Assembly: GCF_010725485.1 (NCBI RefSeq)
Contig: NZ_AP022598.1
Span: 310,001 to 374,000 of the forward strand
Direction: 5' to 3'
Length of the DNA stretch: 64,000 nt
Origin: Mycolicibacterium parafortuitum
GTDB taxonomy: Bacteria > Actinomycetota > Actinomycetes > Mycobacteriales > Mycobacteriaceae
Shown here: piece after piece, positions 52,919-60,992 of the stretch
Position numbering within the stretch: the stretch's first letter is position 1
How the letters are laid out: each line of letters opens with the position of its first letter
Made by a program: the position numbers and the translations under genes
The notes under the pieces: generated by a model
What the model saw: the letters and a program-made list of their open reading frames with translations, nothing else
The model's database searches: none
Told to the model about the DNA's origin: nothing

Positions 52919-53983
52919 ATGACCCCGTCCCCCGGCTCCACCCGCGTCGATCTCGCGCTCCTCGGCATCCGCGGGCGGCCCCCGCTGCACCGCACCGCGG
53001 GCGCCGGGCCCAGCGACGACGGCCACCTCGTCATCGACGGTCTGAACGCCGCGATTCCCCGGAACCCGCAGAGTCCGTATTCGTTCGACGGCCAGAGGAT
53101 CCTGTTCGACGGATACGACACCGGTGTGGACGTCGAGGTGATCGAGCGCCCGAAGTTCTACGATCTCGTCACGGTCGACGGGGTGCCGTACGAGAAGCTG
53201 GCCCGGCTACACGGCCGCAACGTGCTGGCCACCACCGTGGTGCAGACGTGCATCCGCTACTCCCCCGACCAACGCTGCCGGTTCTGTTCCATCGAGGAGT
53301 CGCTGCGCGCGGGTGCGACGACCGCGGTGAAGCGACCCGGCGAACTCGCCGAGGTGGCCCGTGCCGCCGTGCGACTCGACGGCGTGACCCAGATGGTGAT
53401 GACCACCGGCACCTCGGCGGGACCGGATCGCGGTGCCCGCCATCTGGCCCGCTGTGTACGGGCCGTGAAGGAAGCGGTTCCGGGACTTCCGATTCAGGTG
53501 CAGTGCGAACCTCCGGCAGATCTGGCCGTGCTCACCGAGTTACGGGAGGCCGGCGCGGACGCGATCGGCATCCACGTCGAATCGCTCGACGACGAGGTGC
53601 GTCGCCGGTGGATGCCGGGCAAGGCGACGGTGCCGTTGCACCGGTATCGGGCGGCGTGGCGTGAAGCGGTGAGAGTCTTCGGCCGCAACCAGGTCTCGAC
53701 ATATCTGCTGGTCGGCCTCGGCGAGGACCCCGAGGAGCTGATCGCCGGTGCCGGCGACCTCATCGAGATGGGTGTGTACCCGTTCGTGGTGCCCTTCCGC
53801 CCGCACCCCGGGACGCTGGCCGTCGACGTCGACGGGGCGCATGCGCCCGACGCCGCGGTGGTGGAGAAGGTGTCCCGCGAGGTCGCGCACAGACTGCGGC
53901 TGGCCGGTATGGCCGGCGCGGATCAGAAAGCGGGTTGCGCGGCATGCGGCGCCTGCGGGGTGCTGCAGAACATGGGAGGCTGA
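52919..53983 (+). CDS. MSMEG_0568-family radical SAM protein
   Basis: 354 residues from the ATG at 52919, preceded by AGGAGA. The cluster-binding cysteines are in TCIRYSPDQRCRFCSIE, a CX8CX2C spacing instead of canonical CX3CX2C. SAM-binding MVMTTGTSAGPDRG and IQVQCEPPADL follow. A C-terminal Cys cluster CAACGACG could carry an extra iron-sulfur centre. Presumed [4Fe-4S] radical enzyme of the nitrilase cluster. Product unknown. Confidence 0.87.
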   Translation: MTPSPGSTRVDLALLGIRGRPPLHRTAGAGPSDDGHLVIDGLNAAIPRNPQSPYSFDGQRILFDGYDTGVDVEVIERPKFYDLVTVDGVPYEKLARLHGRNVLATTVVQTCIRYSPDQRCRFCSIEESLRAGATTAVKRPGELAEVARAAVRLDGVTQMVMTTGTSAGPDRGARHLARCVRAVKEAVPGLPIQVQCEPPADLAVLTELREAGADAIGIHVESLDDEVRRRWMPGKATVPLHRYRAAWREAVRVFGRNQVSTYLLVGLGEDPEELIAGAGDLIEMGVYPFVVPFRPHPGTLAVDVDGAHAPDAAVVEKVSREVAHRLRLAGMAGADQKAGCAACGACGVLQNMGG

Positions 53984-53988
53984 AAAAT

Positions 53989-55419
53989 ATGCTTTCTCAA
54001 CGTTTTTCGCCTTACCGCGGCGATCTGTCGATCCTGGCCGGCTCACGCCCGGCCGCTCCCGGCCAGTTCCTGATCCATCGGGCCGACGCTGACGAGGTGG
54101 CCCAGTACCGGCGGCTGCGCCGCGCGTCGTTCGTCGTCGAACAGGGAATGTTCGCCGGCTCCGACCGCGACGACGTCGACGACGACCCGCGCACCGTCGT
54201 GCTCGTCGCGACCGGCGCCGACGGCACGGTGCTCGGCGGGGTACGCCTCGCCCCGGCCTGTTCACCCGATATCGGCTGGTGGACGGGGAGCCGTCTGGTG
54301 GTCGACCGGTCCTCTCGTGCAACGGGATTCGGACCGGCACTGATCCGTGCCGCGTGCGCCCATGTCGAATCGGCTGGAGCGCTGCGCTTCGAGGCGACTG
54401 TGCAGCGCCGGTACGTGGCGATGTTCGTCGGGCTCGGCTGGACCGAACACGGCGCGTGCGTGGTTGCGGGCCGACCGCACGCGGTGATGCGATGGTCACC
54501 GGATCCCATTGCCCGCGCGGTATCGGCGACGAAGGCGTTCCTCGGCGAGGTGCTGGAACCGCTGCGCGCTGTGCCGAACGGTCTGGGGCCTGCAGGTTTC
54601 GTCGGCGACGACGGAGTACCGGTGCCGGGTGGTGACGTGGTGGCCGCCTGCGACGCGATCATCCCGTCGATGGTCGAACGCGATCCCGAGTGGGCGGGCT
54701 GGTGTTCGGTGCTCGTCAACGTCAACGATCTGTCGGCGATGGGTGCGGCGCCGACGGGCCTGCTCGATGCGGTCGGCGCCCCGAACCGGTCCGTGCTCAC
54801 CCGGATCGTGCGCGGCGTGGCCGACGCCTCGCGGGCCTGGCGGGTCCCGGTGCTCGGCGGCCACACCCAGCTCGGGGTGCCGGCATCGTTGGCGGTCACG
54901 GCCTTCGGGCGCGCCGCCGACCCGGTCCCGGCCGGCGGCGGATCGGCCGGTGACACCTTGCGTCTCACCGTCGACCTGGCCGGCGGCTGGCGTCCCGGCT
55001 ATCACGGCCGGCAGTGGGATTCCACCAGCCACCGCACCCCCGGTGAGCTGTCCCAGATGGCGGCGTTCGTCGCCGCGACGCGTCCCCGCGCCGCCAAGGA
55101 CGTCAGCATGGCGGGAATCGCGGGGACGGCCGGCATGCTCGCCGAGGCGAGTGGTGTCGGCGCCGAGATCGACGTCGCGGCGGTGCCGCGCCCGGCCGCC
55201 GCCGAGATGGGCTCGTGGCTGACCTGCTTCCCCGGATTCGGCATGTTGACCGCAGGGGCGATCCACTCCGCCGCTCTGCCCGACGGCGTCGCCGATCAGG
55301 TGTGCGGCAGGCTCACCGGGGAACCGGGGGTGCGGCTGCGTTGGCCGGACGGCGTGGTGACGACGGTCGTCGCGGGCGAGGTGACCGGCCTGGGAACCGC
55401 GTGTCCCCGGTCACGGTAG
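53989..55419 (+). CDS. MSMEG_0567-family bifunctional protein (GNAT + AIR-synthase-like)
   Basis: 476 residues from the ATG at 53989. Residues ~25-175 form a GNAT acetyltransferase-like fold (VLGGVRLAPACSPDIG, ATGFGPALIRAACAHVESAG). Residues ~180-470 resemble PurM/AIR synthase (GDDGVPVPGGDVVAACDAII, LVNVNDLSAMGAAPTGLLDA), an ATP-grasping fold that activates amides. This fusion is a hallmark of the cluster. The stop overlaps the following nitrilase-like start by 19 bases. Confidence 0.88.
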   Translation: MLSQRFSPYRGDLSILAGSRPAAPGQFLIHRADADEVAQYRRLRRASFVVEQGMFAGSDRDDVDDDPRTVVLVATGADGTVLGGVRLAPACSPDIGWWTGSRLVVDRSSRATGFGPALIRAACAHVESAGALRFEATVQRRYVAMFVGLGWTEHGACVVAGRPHAVMRWSPDPIARAVSATKAFLGEVLEPLRAVPNGLGPAGFVGDDGVPVPGGDVVAACDAIIPSMVERDPEWAGWCSVLVNVNDLSAMGAAPTGLLDAVGAPNRSVLTRIVRGVADASRAWRVPVLGGHTQLGVPASLAVTAFGRAADPVPAGGGSAGDTLRLTVDLAGGWRPGYHGRQWDSTSHRTPGELSQMAAFVAATRPRAAKDVSMAGIAGTAGMLAEASGVGAEIDVAAVPRPAAAEMGSWLTCFPGFGMLTAGAIHSAALPDGVADQVCGRLTGEPGVRLRWPDGVVTTVVAGEVTGLGTACPRSR

Positions 55420-56243
55420 GAGCCGTCGCGGCGCACTTCGGACGCGACGTGGACCGCGCCGTCGCCAAGGTGACCGGCATCATCGAGGCCGCCGCCCGCG
55501 AGGGCACCGATCTTCTGGTGTTCCCGGACGCATGCCTGGGCGGCTACATCGGCGATCTGCGCTCACCCGACCCGGCCGATCCGCCGCCGGCGCTGGATCC
55601 GGACGGGCCCGAGATCGGCGCGGTGATCGCCGCCGCCGGGGCGATGACGGTGTGTGTCGGCTACGCCGAGGCCGCCCCGGGCGGTTCTCGCTACAACTCG
55701 GCGATCTGCGTGTCGGGTGACGGTGTCCTCGGCACCCACCGCAAGGTGCACCAACCGGCCGGTGAGTCGCTGACATATCTGGCCGGTGACACGTTCACCG
55801 CGTTCGACACACCGGTCGGGCGCCTGGGCATGCTGATCGACTACGACAAGACGTTCCCCGAATCCACGCGTGCGCTGGCCCTCGACGGTGCGCAGATCAT
55901 CGCGGCGCTGTCGGCGTGGCCGGCCAGTGTCACCGATCGGGCGTCATCGCTGCCCGCAGACCGCCAGTCGCGGTTGTTCGACCTCTACGACTGCGCCCGC
56001 GCCGCCGAGAATCAGGTGGTGCTGCTGTCCGCCAACCAGACCGGCGTGATGGGATCGCTGCGTTTCCTCGGACAGGCCAAAGTGGTGGGACCCGGCGGCG
56101 AGGTGCTGGCGACCACGCGCTCCAAGGGCGGGCTGGCCTGCGCACGGATCGACGTCGACGCCGAAATCGCCCGCGCCCGAAAGGTGTTGAACCACCTCGC
56201 GGAGCGCAGGGTGGACACCTACTCGGTGACCTCGCGGAGCTGA
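55401..56243 (+). CDS. Nitrilase-superfamily paralogue with altered catalytic triad
   Basis: 280 residues from the GTG at 55401. The CN-hydrolase fold is intact and clearly paralogous to the gene at 50428, but the triad reads Asp (FPDACLGGY), Lys (HRKVHQPAGES), Asp (LIDYDKTFPES): both Glu and the nucleophile Cys are replaced by Asp. No hydrolysis by the usual thioester route is expected. It may serve as a structural or regulatory partner of the active nitrilase. Corresponds in position to MSMEG_0566. Confidence 0.8.
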   Translation: MSPVTVGAVAAHFGRDVDRAVAKVTGIIEAAAREGTDLLVFPDACLGGYIGDLRSPDPADPPPALDPDGPEIGAVIAAAGAMTVCVGYAEAAPGGSRYNSAICVSGDGVLGTHRKVHQPAGESLTYLAGDTFTAFDTPVGRLGMLIDYDKTFPESTRALALDGAQIIAALSAWPASVTDRASSLPADRQSRLFDLYDCARAAENQVVLLSANQTGVMGSLRFLGQAKVVGPGGEVLATTRSKGGLACARIDVDAEIARARKVLNHLAERRVDTYSVTSRS

Positions 56244-56244
56244 T

Positions 56245-57339
56245 ATGCGGGTTGCGCTGATCACCTATTCGACCAAACCGCGCGGCGGGGTGGTGCACAC
56301 GCTCAACCTGGCAGAGGCGCTGGCGGCCCAGGGAGCTGAGGTCACCGTGTGGTCGTTGGCCCGCCAGGGGGACACCGGCTTCTTCCGGGACGTGGACCCC
56401 GCCGTGGCGGTTCGGTTGCTCGACTTCCCGGACCGCCGGGCAGAGTCGGTCACCGACCGCATCGTCCGCTCCATCGACACGCTGCGCAGCGCCTTCACCC
56501 CCGATGCGTACGACATCGTGCACGCCCAGGACTGCATCAGCGCCAACGCGGTCGGCACCTGCATCCGCACCATCCACCACCTCGACGAGTTCACCACCCC
56601 GGTTCTCGCCGAATGCCACGAGAAGGCCGTCGTGGCGCCCTATGCCCGCATCTGCGTGTCCGCCGCGGTGGCCGCGGAGGTGGCGCACGGCTGGGGACTG
56701 CATCCGACGGTGATCCCCAACGGGGTGCGCGCCGACCGCTTCTCCGCCGCCGCCGACGACGACGCCGGAGTGCGGCGGTGGCGTGGCCGGCTGGGCCGCT
56801 ACGTGCTGGCAGTCGGCGGTATCGAGCCACGCAAGGGCACCATCGACCTGGTCGAGGCGTATGCCCTGGTGCGGCAGCGCCGACCCGATCTGGCGCTGGT
56901 GATCGCCGGTGGCGAGACCTTGTTCGACTATCGCGACTACCGGGCCCGCTTCGAGCAGTGCTGCAGCCGACTCGACGTAGCGCCGGTCATCCTCGGCGCG
57001 ATCCCCGACGAGGACCTGCCGACCCTGGTGGCCGCCGCCGAGGTGTTCGCGTTCCCGTCGGTCAAGGAGGGTTTCGGGTTGGCCGCGATGGAGGCATTGG
57101 CAGCCGGCCGACCGGTCGTGACCCGCGAACTGCCGGTACTGCGCGAGGTCTTCGGCGACACCGTGCGATATGCCCGCGACGTCCCGGGGTTGGCCGCCGC
57201 CATCGAGGATGCGCTCGGCGACACCGGCCGGGTCGACGCCGGCCGCGCCTTGGCGGAGTCGATGACGTGGGAGGCCGCCGCGCGAGCCCATCTCGCGTTC
57301 TACGCCGCGCACCCGATGCGGGCCGCCGCGGTGCCATGA
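56245..57339 (+). CDS. MSMEG_0565-family glycosyltransferase (GT4-like)
   Basis: 364 residues. GT-B fold: N-terminal VALITYSTKPRGGVVHTLNL, C-terminal LAVGGIEPRKGTIDLVEA and the donor-binding EGFGLAAMEALAAGRPVV. GT4 enzymes transfer from nucleotide sugars. It closes the nitrilase operon one base after the previous stop. Why a glycosyltransferase belongs here is unknown; a glycosylated product is suggested. Confidence 0.88.
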   Translation: MRVALITYSTKPRGGVVHTLNLAEALAAQGAEVTVWSLARQGDTGFFRDVDPAVAVRLLDFPDRRAESVTDRIVRSIDTLRSAFTPDAYDIVHAQDCISANAVGTCIRTIHHLDEFTTPVLAECHEKAVVAPYARICVSAAVAAEVAHGWGLHPTVIPNGVRADRFSAAADDDAGVRRWRGRLGRYVLAVGGIEPRKGTIDLVEAYALVRQRRPDLALVIAGGETLFDYRDYRARFEQCCSRLDVAPVILGAIPDEDLPTLVAAAEVFAFPSVKEGFGLAAMEALAAGRPVVTRELPVLREVFGDTVRYARDVPGLAAAIEDALGDTGRVDAGRALAESMTWEAAARAHLAFYAAHPMRAAAVP

Positions 57340-57346
57340 TGGTCCC

Positions 57347-58339
57347 GTGACGCATGTCCGGGGTCGCGTCTGGCGCGACGGCAAACCCGCCGACGATTTC
57401 GTCTTCGCCGAGATCTCGGATTACCTTGCCGACGAGCACACCTTGGTGTGGTGTGACATCTACGACCCCGACCACGCGACGTTCAAAGACCTCGCGCGCG
57501 AACTCGGCCTCAACGAGTGGGCCGTCGAAGACGCGGTTGCCGAATCCGAGCGCACCAAGGCGGTGGTCTACAAGACCCATGCGTTCTTCACCGTGTACAG
57601 CGTCGAGGTCAAGGACCCGCCGCCGGCCGATGTCTCGGAATCCACGCTGGAAATCCATCGGATATCCGGTTTCGTCCTGCCTCGAGGCCTGATCACCGTG
57701 CGCCTGTCGGCGCATTTCGACATGGACAGGGTGTCCCGGAACTTCGACGATCTCGGCGGGCAGGAGCACGGCGTCGGATCACTGGTGCACGGACTGCTCG
57801 ACGTCGTGGTGGACAGTCACTTCACCGCCGTGCAGGCGCTCGACGATGGCATCGAGGCCTTGGAGGACGATCTGTTCGCCGCGCATCCCTTGCGAGGCAA
57901 GCTGCAGCACAAGATGTTTCAGCTGCGCAAGGATCTGGTCGCGCTGCGTCGCGTGGTTCTGCCGATGAGGGAGATCGTCAGTGCGGTCCAGCACCGCCGC
58001 ACGGGGATCGGATCGTCGGTCGAGCTCGACGCCGTCTACGCCGACCTGTACGACCATGTGCTGCGGGCTTCGGAATGGACCGAGTCGTTGCGGGACATGG
58101 TGACAACGGTGTTCGAGACGAACCTGTCGTTGCAGGACGCGCGGTTGAACACCGTGATGAAAAAGCTGAGCGGGTGGGCCGCGATCATCGCCGTGCCGAC
58201 GGCGATCACCGGTTTCTACGGGCAGAATGTGGACTATCCCGGCATCGGCACCGTCGCCGGCTTCGTGACCAGCACCTCGATCATCGTCGTGCTCGTCCTC
58301 GTTCTCTACTGGTTGTTCAAGGCGCGGGATTGGCTGTGA
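57347..58339 (+). CDS. CorA-like divalent-metal transporter with GQN motif
   Basis: 330 residues from a GTG start. A long soluble helical domain precedes two C-terminal membrane helices (LSGWAAIIAVPTAITGFYG and TSTSIIVVLVLVLYWLF). The CorA selectivity signature (YGMN) reads YGQN here. CorA pentamers conduct Mg2+ or other divalent ions. Only seven bases after the glycosyltransferase stop. The 3' end overlaps the convergent reductase by 23 bases. Confidence 0.85.
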   Translation: MTHVRGRVWRDGKPADDFVFAEISDYLADEHTLVWCDIYDPDHATFKDLARELGLNEWAVEDAVAESERTKAVVYKTHAFFTVYSVEVKDPPPADVSESTLEIHRISGFVLPRGLITVRLSAHFDMDRVSRNFDDLGGQEHGVGSLVHGLLDVVVDSHFTAVQALDDGIEALEDDLFAAHPLRGKLQHKMFQLRKDLVALRRVVLPMREIVSAVQHRRTGIGSSVELDAVYADLYDHVLRASEWTESLRDMVTTVFETNLSLQDARLNTVMKKLSGWAAIIAVPTAITGFYGQNVDYPGIGTVAGFVTSTSIIVVLVLVLYWLFKARDWL

Positions 58340-59420
58340 CGTCCAGCGTTCCGACCGTGCGGCCGCCGCGGCGGTAGGCGACGACGAAGCCGTCGGCCCG
58401 CTCGGCCAGCACCGACGATTCGTAGCCGTCACCCCAGCCCCGATAGGTGAGCGTGAATCCGCCGATCCTGCAGGTGAATCCGGGTACCTTGTCCCATACC
58501 GCCGGCACACCCGCGGCGGTCGATCCGGCGACGCGGCCCTGCTGTGCGGCGTCGCGCCAGTGTTCGGCGACCACCCGGCGGCCCGCCGCGACGTTGAATG
58601 CCAGCGCGACATCGCCGGCGGCGTAGACGTTCTGGGCTCCGGTGCGCATGTGCTCGTCGACGACGACCCGGCCGCGTTCGGTCGCAAGGCCCGCGTCGGC
58701 GGCCAGCCTGATGTCGGGCCGCACCCCGGTCGCGGCGACCACCACGTCGCCACGCACGGACTCCCCCGTGGCCAGCATGACCCGGTCGTCGGCGATCGCG
58801 GTCACCGTCGTCGAGGCCACCACGCGCACCCCGGCGTCGGCGAGGATTTCGGCGACCCGCCTGCCGACCTCGGCACCGAACCGGCGGTGCAGCGGCGCGG
58901 TCTCGGGTACGACGAGGGTGGTCGACACGCCGAGTGCCGCCAGGCAGCCCGCGGTCTCGCAGCCGATCAGCCCGCCACCGATCACGACGGCGGTCTCGGC
59001 GAAACGCGCGGACATCTTCAGCGCCACCGCGTCGCTGAGCGTGCGCAGCGGCTGTGCGGCCTCCCCGCCGGGCACGGTCAGCGGCACCGCGGCCGAGCCC
59101 GGCGCGAGCACCAGGTGCCAGTAGCGGTAGCGCACCCCGGCGGTGGTGACGACCTCCTGGGCGTCGAGGTCGATGTGTTCGACGGCGATGCCGAGGTTCA
59201 GCTCGATGTCGTTGCGGGCGAACCATCCCGCGCTGTGCAGGTCCAGGCGGGTGTCGTCGCTCTCGAGGAACTCCTTGTTCAGCGGCGGCTTCGCATACGG
59301 CAGCGCGGGATCCGACGACAGGATCCGGACCGGGATACTCCGGTGCCTGCGTCGGAACGTCTCCGCGGCGCTCACCCCCGCGGGGCCGCTGCCGATGGCG
59401 ACGAAGCCCGGTGCCGACAC
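58317..59420 (-). CDS. FAD/NAD(P)-dependent oxidoreductase (ferredoxin/rubredoxin-reductase type)
   Basis: 367 residues. FAD-binding GFVAIGSGPAGVSAAETFRR, NAD(P)-binding VVIGGGLIGCETAGCLAALG, and the conserved ATGVRPDIRLAADAGL and NVYAAGDVALAF that bind FAD. The typical substrate is a small electron carrier, but no ferredoxin gene is adjacent. Convergent with corA and divergent from the DUF3060 gene. Confidence 0.87.
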   Translation of the reverse strand: MSAPGFVAIGSGPAGVSAAETFRRRHRSIPVRILSSDPALPYAKPPLNKEFLESDDTRLDLHSAGWFARNDIELNLGIAVEHIDLDAQEVVTTAGVRYRYWHLVLAPGSAAVPLTVPGGEAAQPLRTLSDAVALKMSARFAETAVVIGGGLIGCETAGCLAALGVSTTLVVPETAPLHRRFGAEVGRRVAEILADAGVRVVASTTVTAIADDRVMLATGESVRGDVVVAATGVRPDIRLAADAGLATERGRVVVDEHMRTGAQNVYAAGDVALAFNVAAGRRVVAEHWRDAAQQGRVAGSTAAGVPAVWDKVPGFTCRIGGFTLTYRGWGDGYESSVLAERADGFVVAYRRGGRTVGTLDVTANPAP

Positions 59421-59509
59421 GGGTCTGGGATACCCACGTTCGCGAGCACCCCAATCGCGGCCGGTCCGAATCCGTTGAGCGCTGTGACCAGGTGTGCAAC
59501 CATCTGCGC

Positions 59510-60205
59510 ATGGAACCGGACGGGGATCCTGAGGCCCGCATCAGGGACCTGGAGCGGCCGCTCGCCGACCGCGCCCGCGCGAACGAACTCGGCACTCAGC
59601 CCTACCGCCCCGACAGCACCCCGCCGACGTACCGTTACGTGCCCCCGAGTGAGTCCCAGGGCACCTACCCGGTGCCCCCGCCGCTGCCGCCGGTGTCCGA
59701 GTACCCGTCGCCGTACTACGCGGCCCCGCAACACGTCGTGCACAAGAAACACAGCGTGGCGGTGTGGCTGATCCCGGTGGCCCTGCTGGTGTGCGTCGTG
59801 ACCGCGGCGATCGGTATCGCGGTGTACTTCAACACCGGGAGCCCGGCCGTCTCCGGCTTCCCCCCGCCTGCCCCACCGGCCCCGCCACCGCAGGTCCCGT
59901 CCCCGATCGACGCGACCGAGCAGGTCATCACCGCCGGCGCGGGCGGGCTGGTCAGCATCGGCGGTGTCGGCAAGACCCAGACGATCGTGTGCGATCAGGG
60001 CACGGTGAGCATCAGCGGTGTGGACAACACCATCGAGGTGGCCGGCCACTGCGCGCTGGTGAACGTCTCGGGCGTCGAGAACCACATCACTGTCGAATCC
60101 TCGGACGTGCTCAACGCATCGGGCTTCGACAACCGGATCACCTTCCGCGACGGCGACCCTGAGATCACGACGTCGGGCGCAGGCAACGTCATCGAGCGCG
60201 GCTGA
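59510..60205 (+). CDS. Membrane-anchored DUF3060 protein
   Basis: 231 residues from the ATG at 59510 (MEPDGDPEARIRDLERPLAD). Cytoplasmic Pro/Tyr-rich N-terminus (PYRPDSTPPTYRYVPPSESQ), one membrane helix near residues 85-108 (SVAVWLIPVALLVCVVTAAI), a Pro-rich linker ([16 protein letters not shown]) and an external DUF3060 domain (TIVCDQGTVSISGVDNTIEV, ITFRDGDPEI). Third DUF3060 protein in this window, related to the two at 3.0-3.8 kb. The domain is likely surface-exposed. Role unknown. Confidence 0.82.
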   Translation: MEPDGDPEARIRDLERPLADRARANELGTQPYRPDSTPPTYRYVPPSESQGTYPVPPPLPPVSEYPSPYYAAPQHVVHKKHSVAVWLIPVALLVCVVTAAIGIAVYFNTGSPAVSGFPPPAPPAPPPQVPSPIDATEQVITAGAGGLVSIGGVGKTQTIVCDQGTVSISGVDNTIEVAGHCALVNVSGVENHITVESSDVLNASGFDNRITFRDGDPEITTSGAGNVIERG

Positions 60206-60280
60206 CGCACAGTCCGTAGTCCGCACAGACCACGCATTTCCCAGGGTTCGCGGGACACCGCGACTCTCCAGACTGGACTC

Positions 60281-60943
60281 ATGGATGTTTACGACGCGGT
60301 GACCAGCCGTCGGGCGGTGCGCGGCTTCACCGACGAACCCGTGTCTGCGCAGGTGTTGCACAGGGTGTTGGAAGCCGCGGCCTGGGCACCGTCGGGATCC
60401 AACCTGCAACCCTGGCACATCTACGTGGTGACCGGGGCCCCGCTCAAGCAGATGAAGACGCTCGCCACCGGCCGGGTCGCCGCCGGCGACCCATGGGACG
60501 AACGGGAGTACGTGATGTATCCGCCGGAGCTGAAGTCCCCCTACCGCGACCGGCGGTCCCAGTTCGGCCGGGAACGCTACAGCGCGTTGGGAATCGAGCG
60601 GGAGGACTGGGAGGCTCGGCAGCGGGCAGCGATCGCGAACTGGGACTGCTTCGGCGCGCCCGCGGCGCTGTTCTGCTACGTCGACCGCGACATGGGCCTG
60701 CCGCAGTGGTCGGATCTCGGCATGTACCTGCAGACCGTGATGCTGCTGCTGCGCGCCGAGGGCCTGCACAGCTGTCCGCAGATGGCGTGGTCGCAGGTGC
60801 GTGCGACGGTCGCCGAGGTGCTGTCACCGCCGCAGAACCTGATGCTGTTCTGCGGTATGTCGATCGGTTACGAGGACCCGTCCGTGAACGTCGTCCGCAC
60901 GGGACGCTGCCCGCTGCAGGAGACGGTCTCGTTCGTCGGATAG
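60281..60943 (+). CDS. Nitroreductase-family FMN protein
   Basis: 220 residues. YDAVTSRRAVRGFTDEPVSA and AAAWAPSGSNLQPWHIYVVT form the FMN-phosphate site; PPQNLMLFCGMSIGYEDP the C-terminal NAD(P)H-side motif. Reduces nitroaromatics, quinones or related compounds. Short gap from the DUF3060 gene, and upstream of recC. Confidence 0.88.
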   Translation: MDVYDAVTSRRAVRGFTDEPVSAQVLHRVLEAAAWAPSGSNLQPWHIYVVTGAPLKQMKTLATGRVAAGDPWDEREYVMYPPELKSPYRDRRSQFGRERYSALGIEREDWEARQRAAIANWDCFGAPAALFCYVDRDMGLPQWSDLGMYLQTVMLLLRAEGLHSCPQMAWSQVRATVAEVLSPPQNLMLFCGMSIGYEDPSVNVVRTGRCPLQETVSFVG

Positions 60944-60992
60944 TGGCAGTAGCTTCCAGACGAACCGCCCCGGCACCGTAGTCTGAGCGCCG

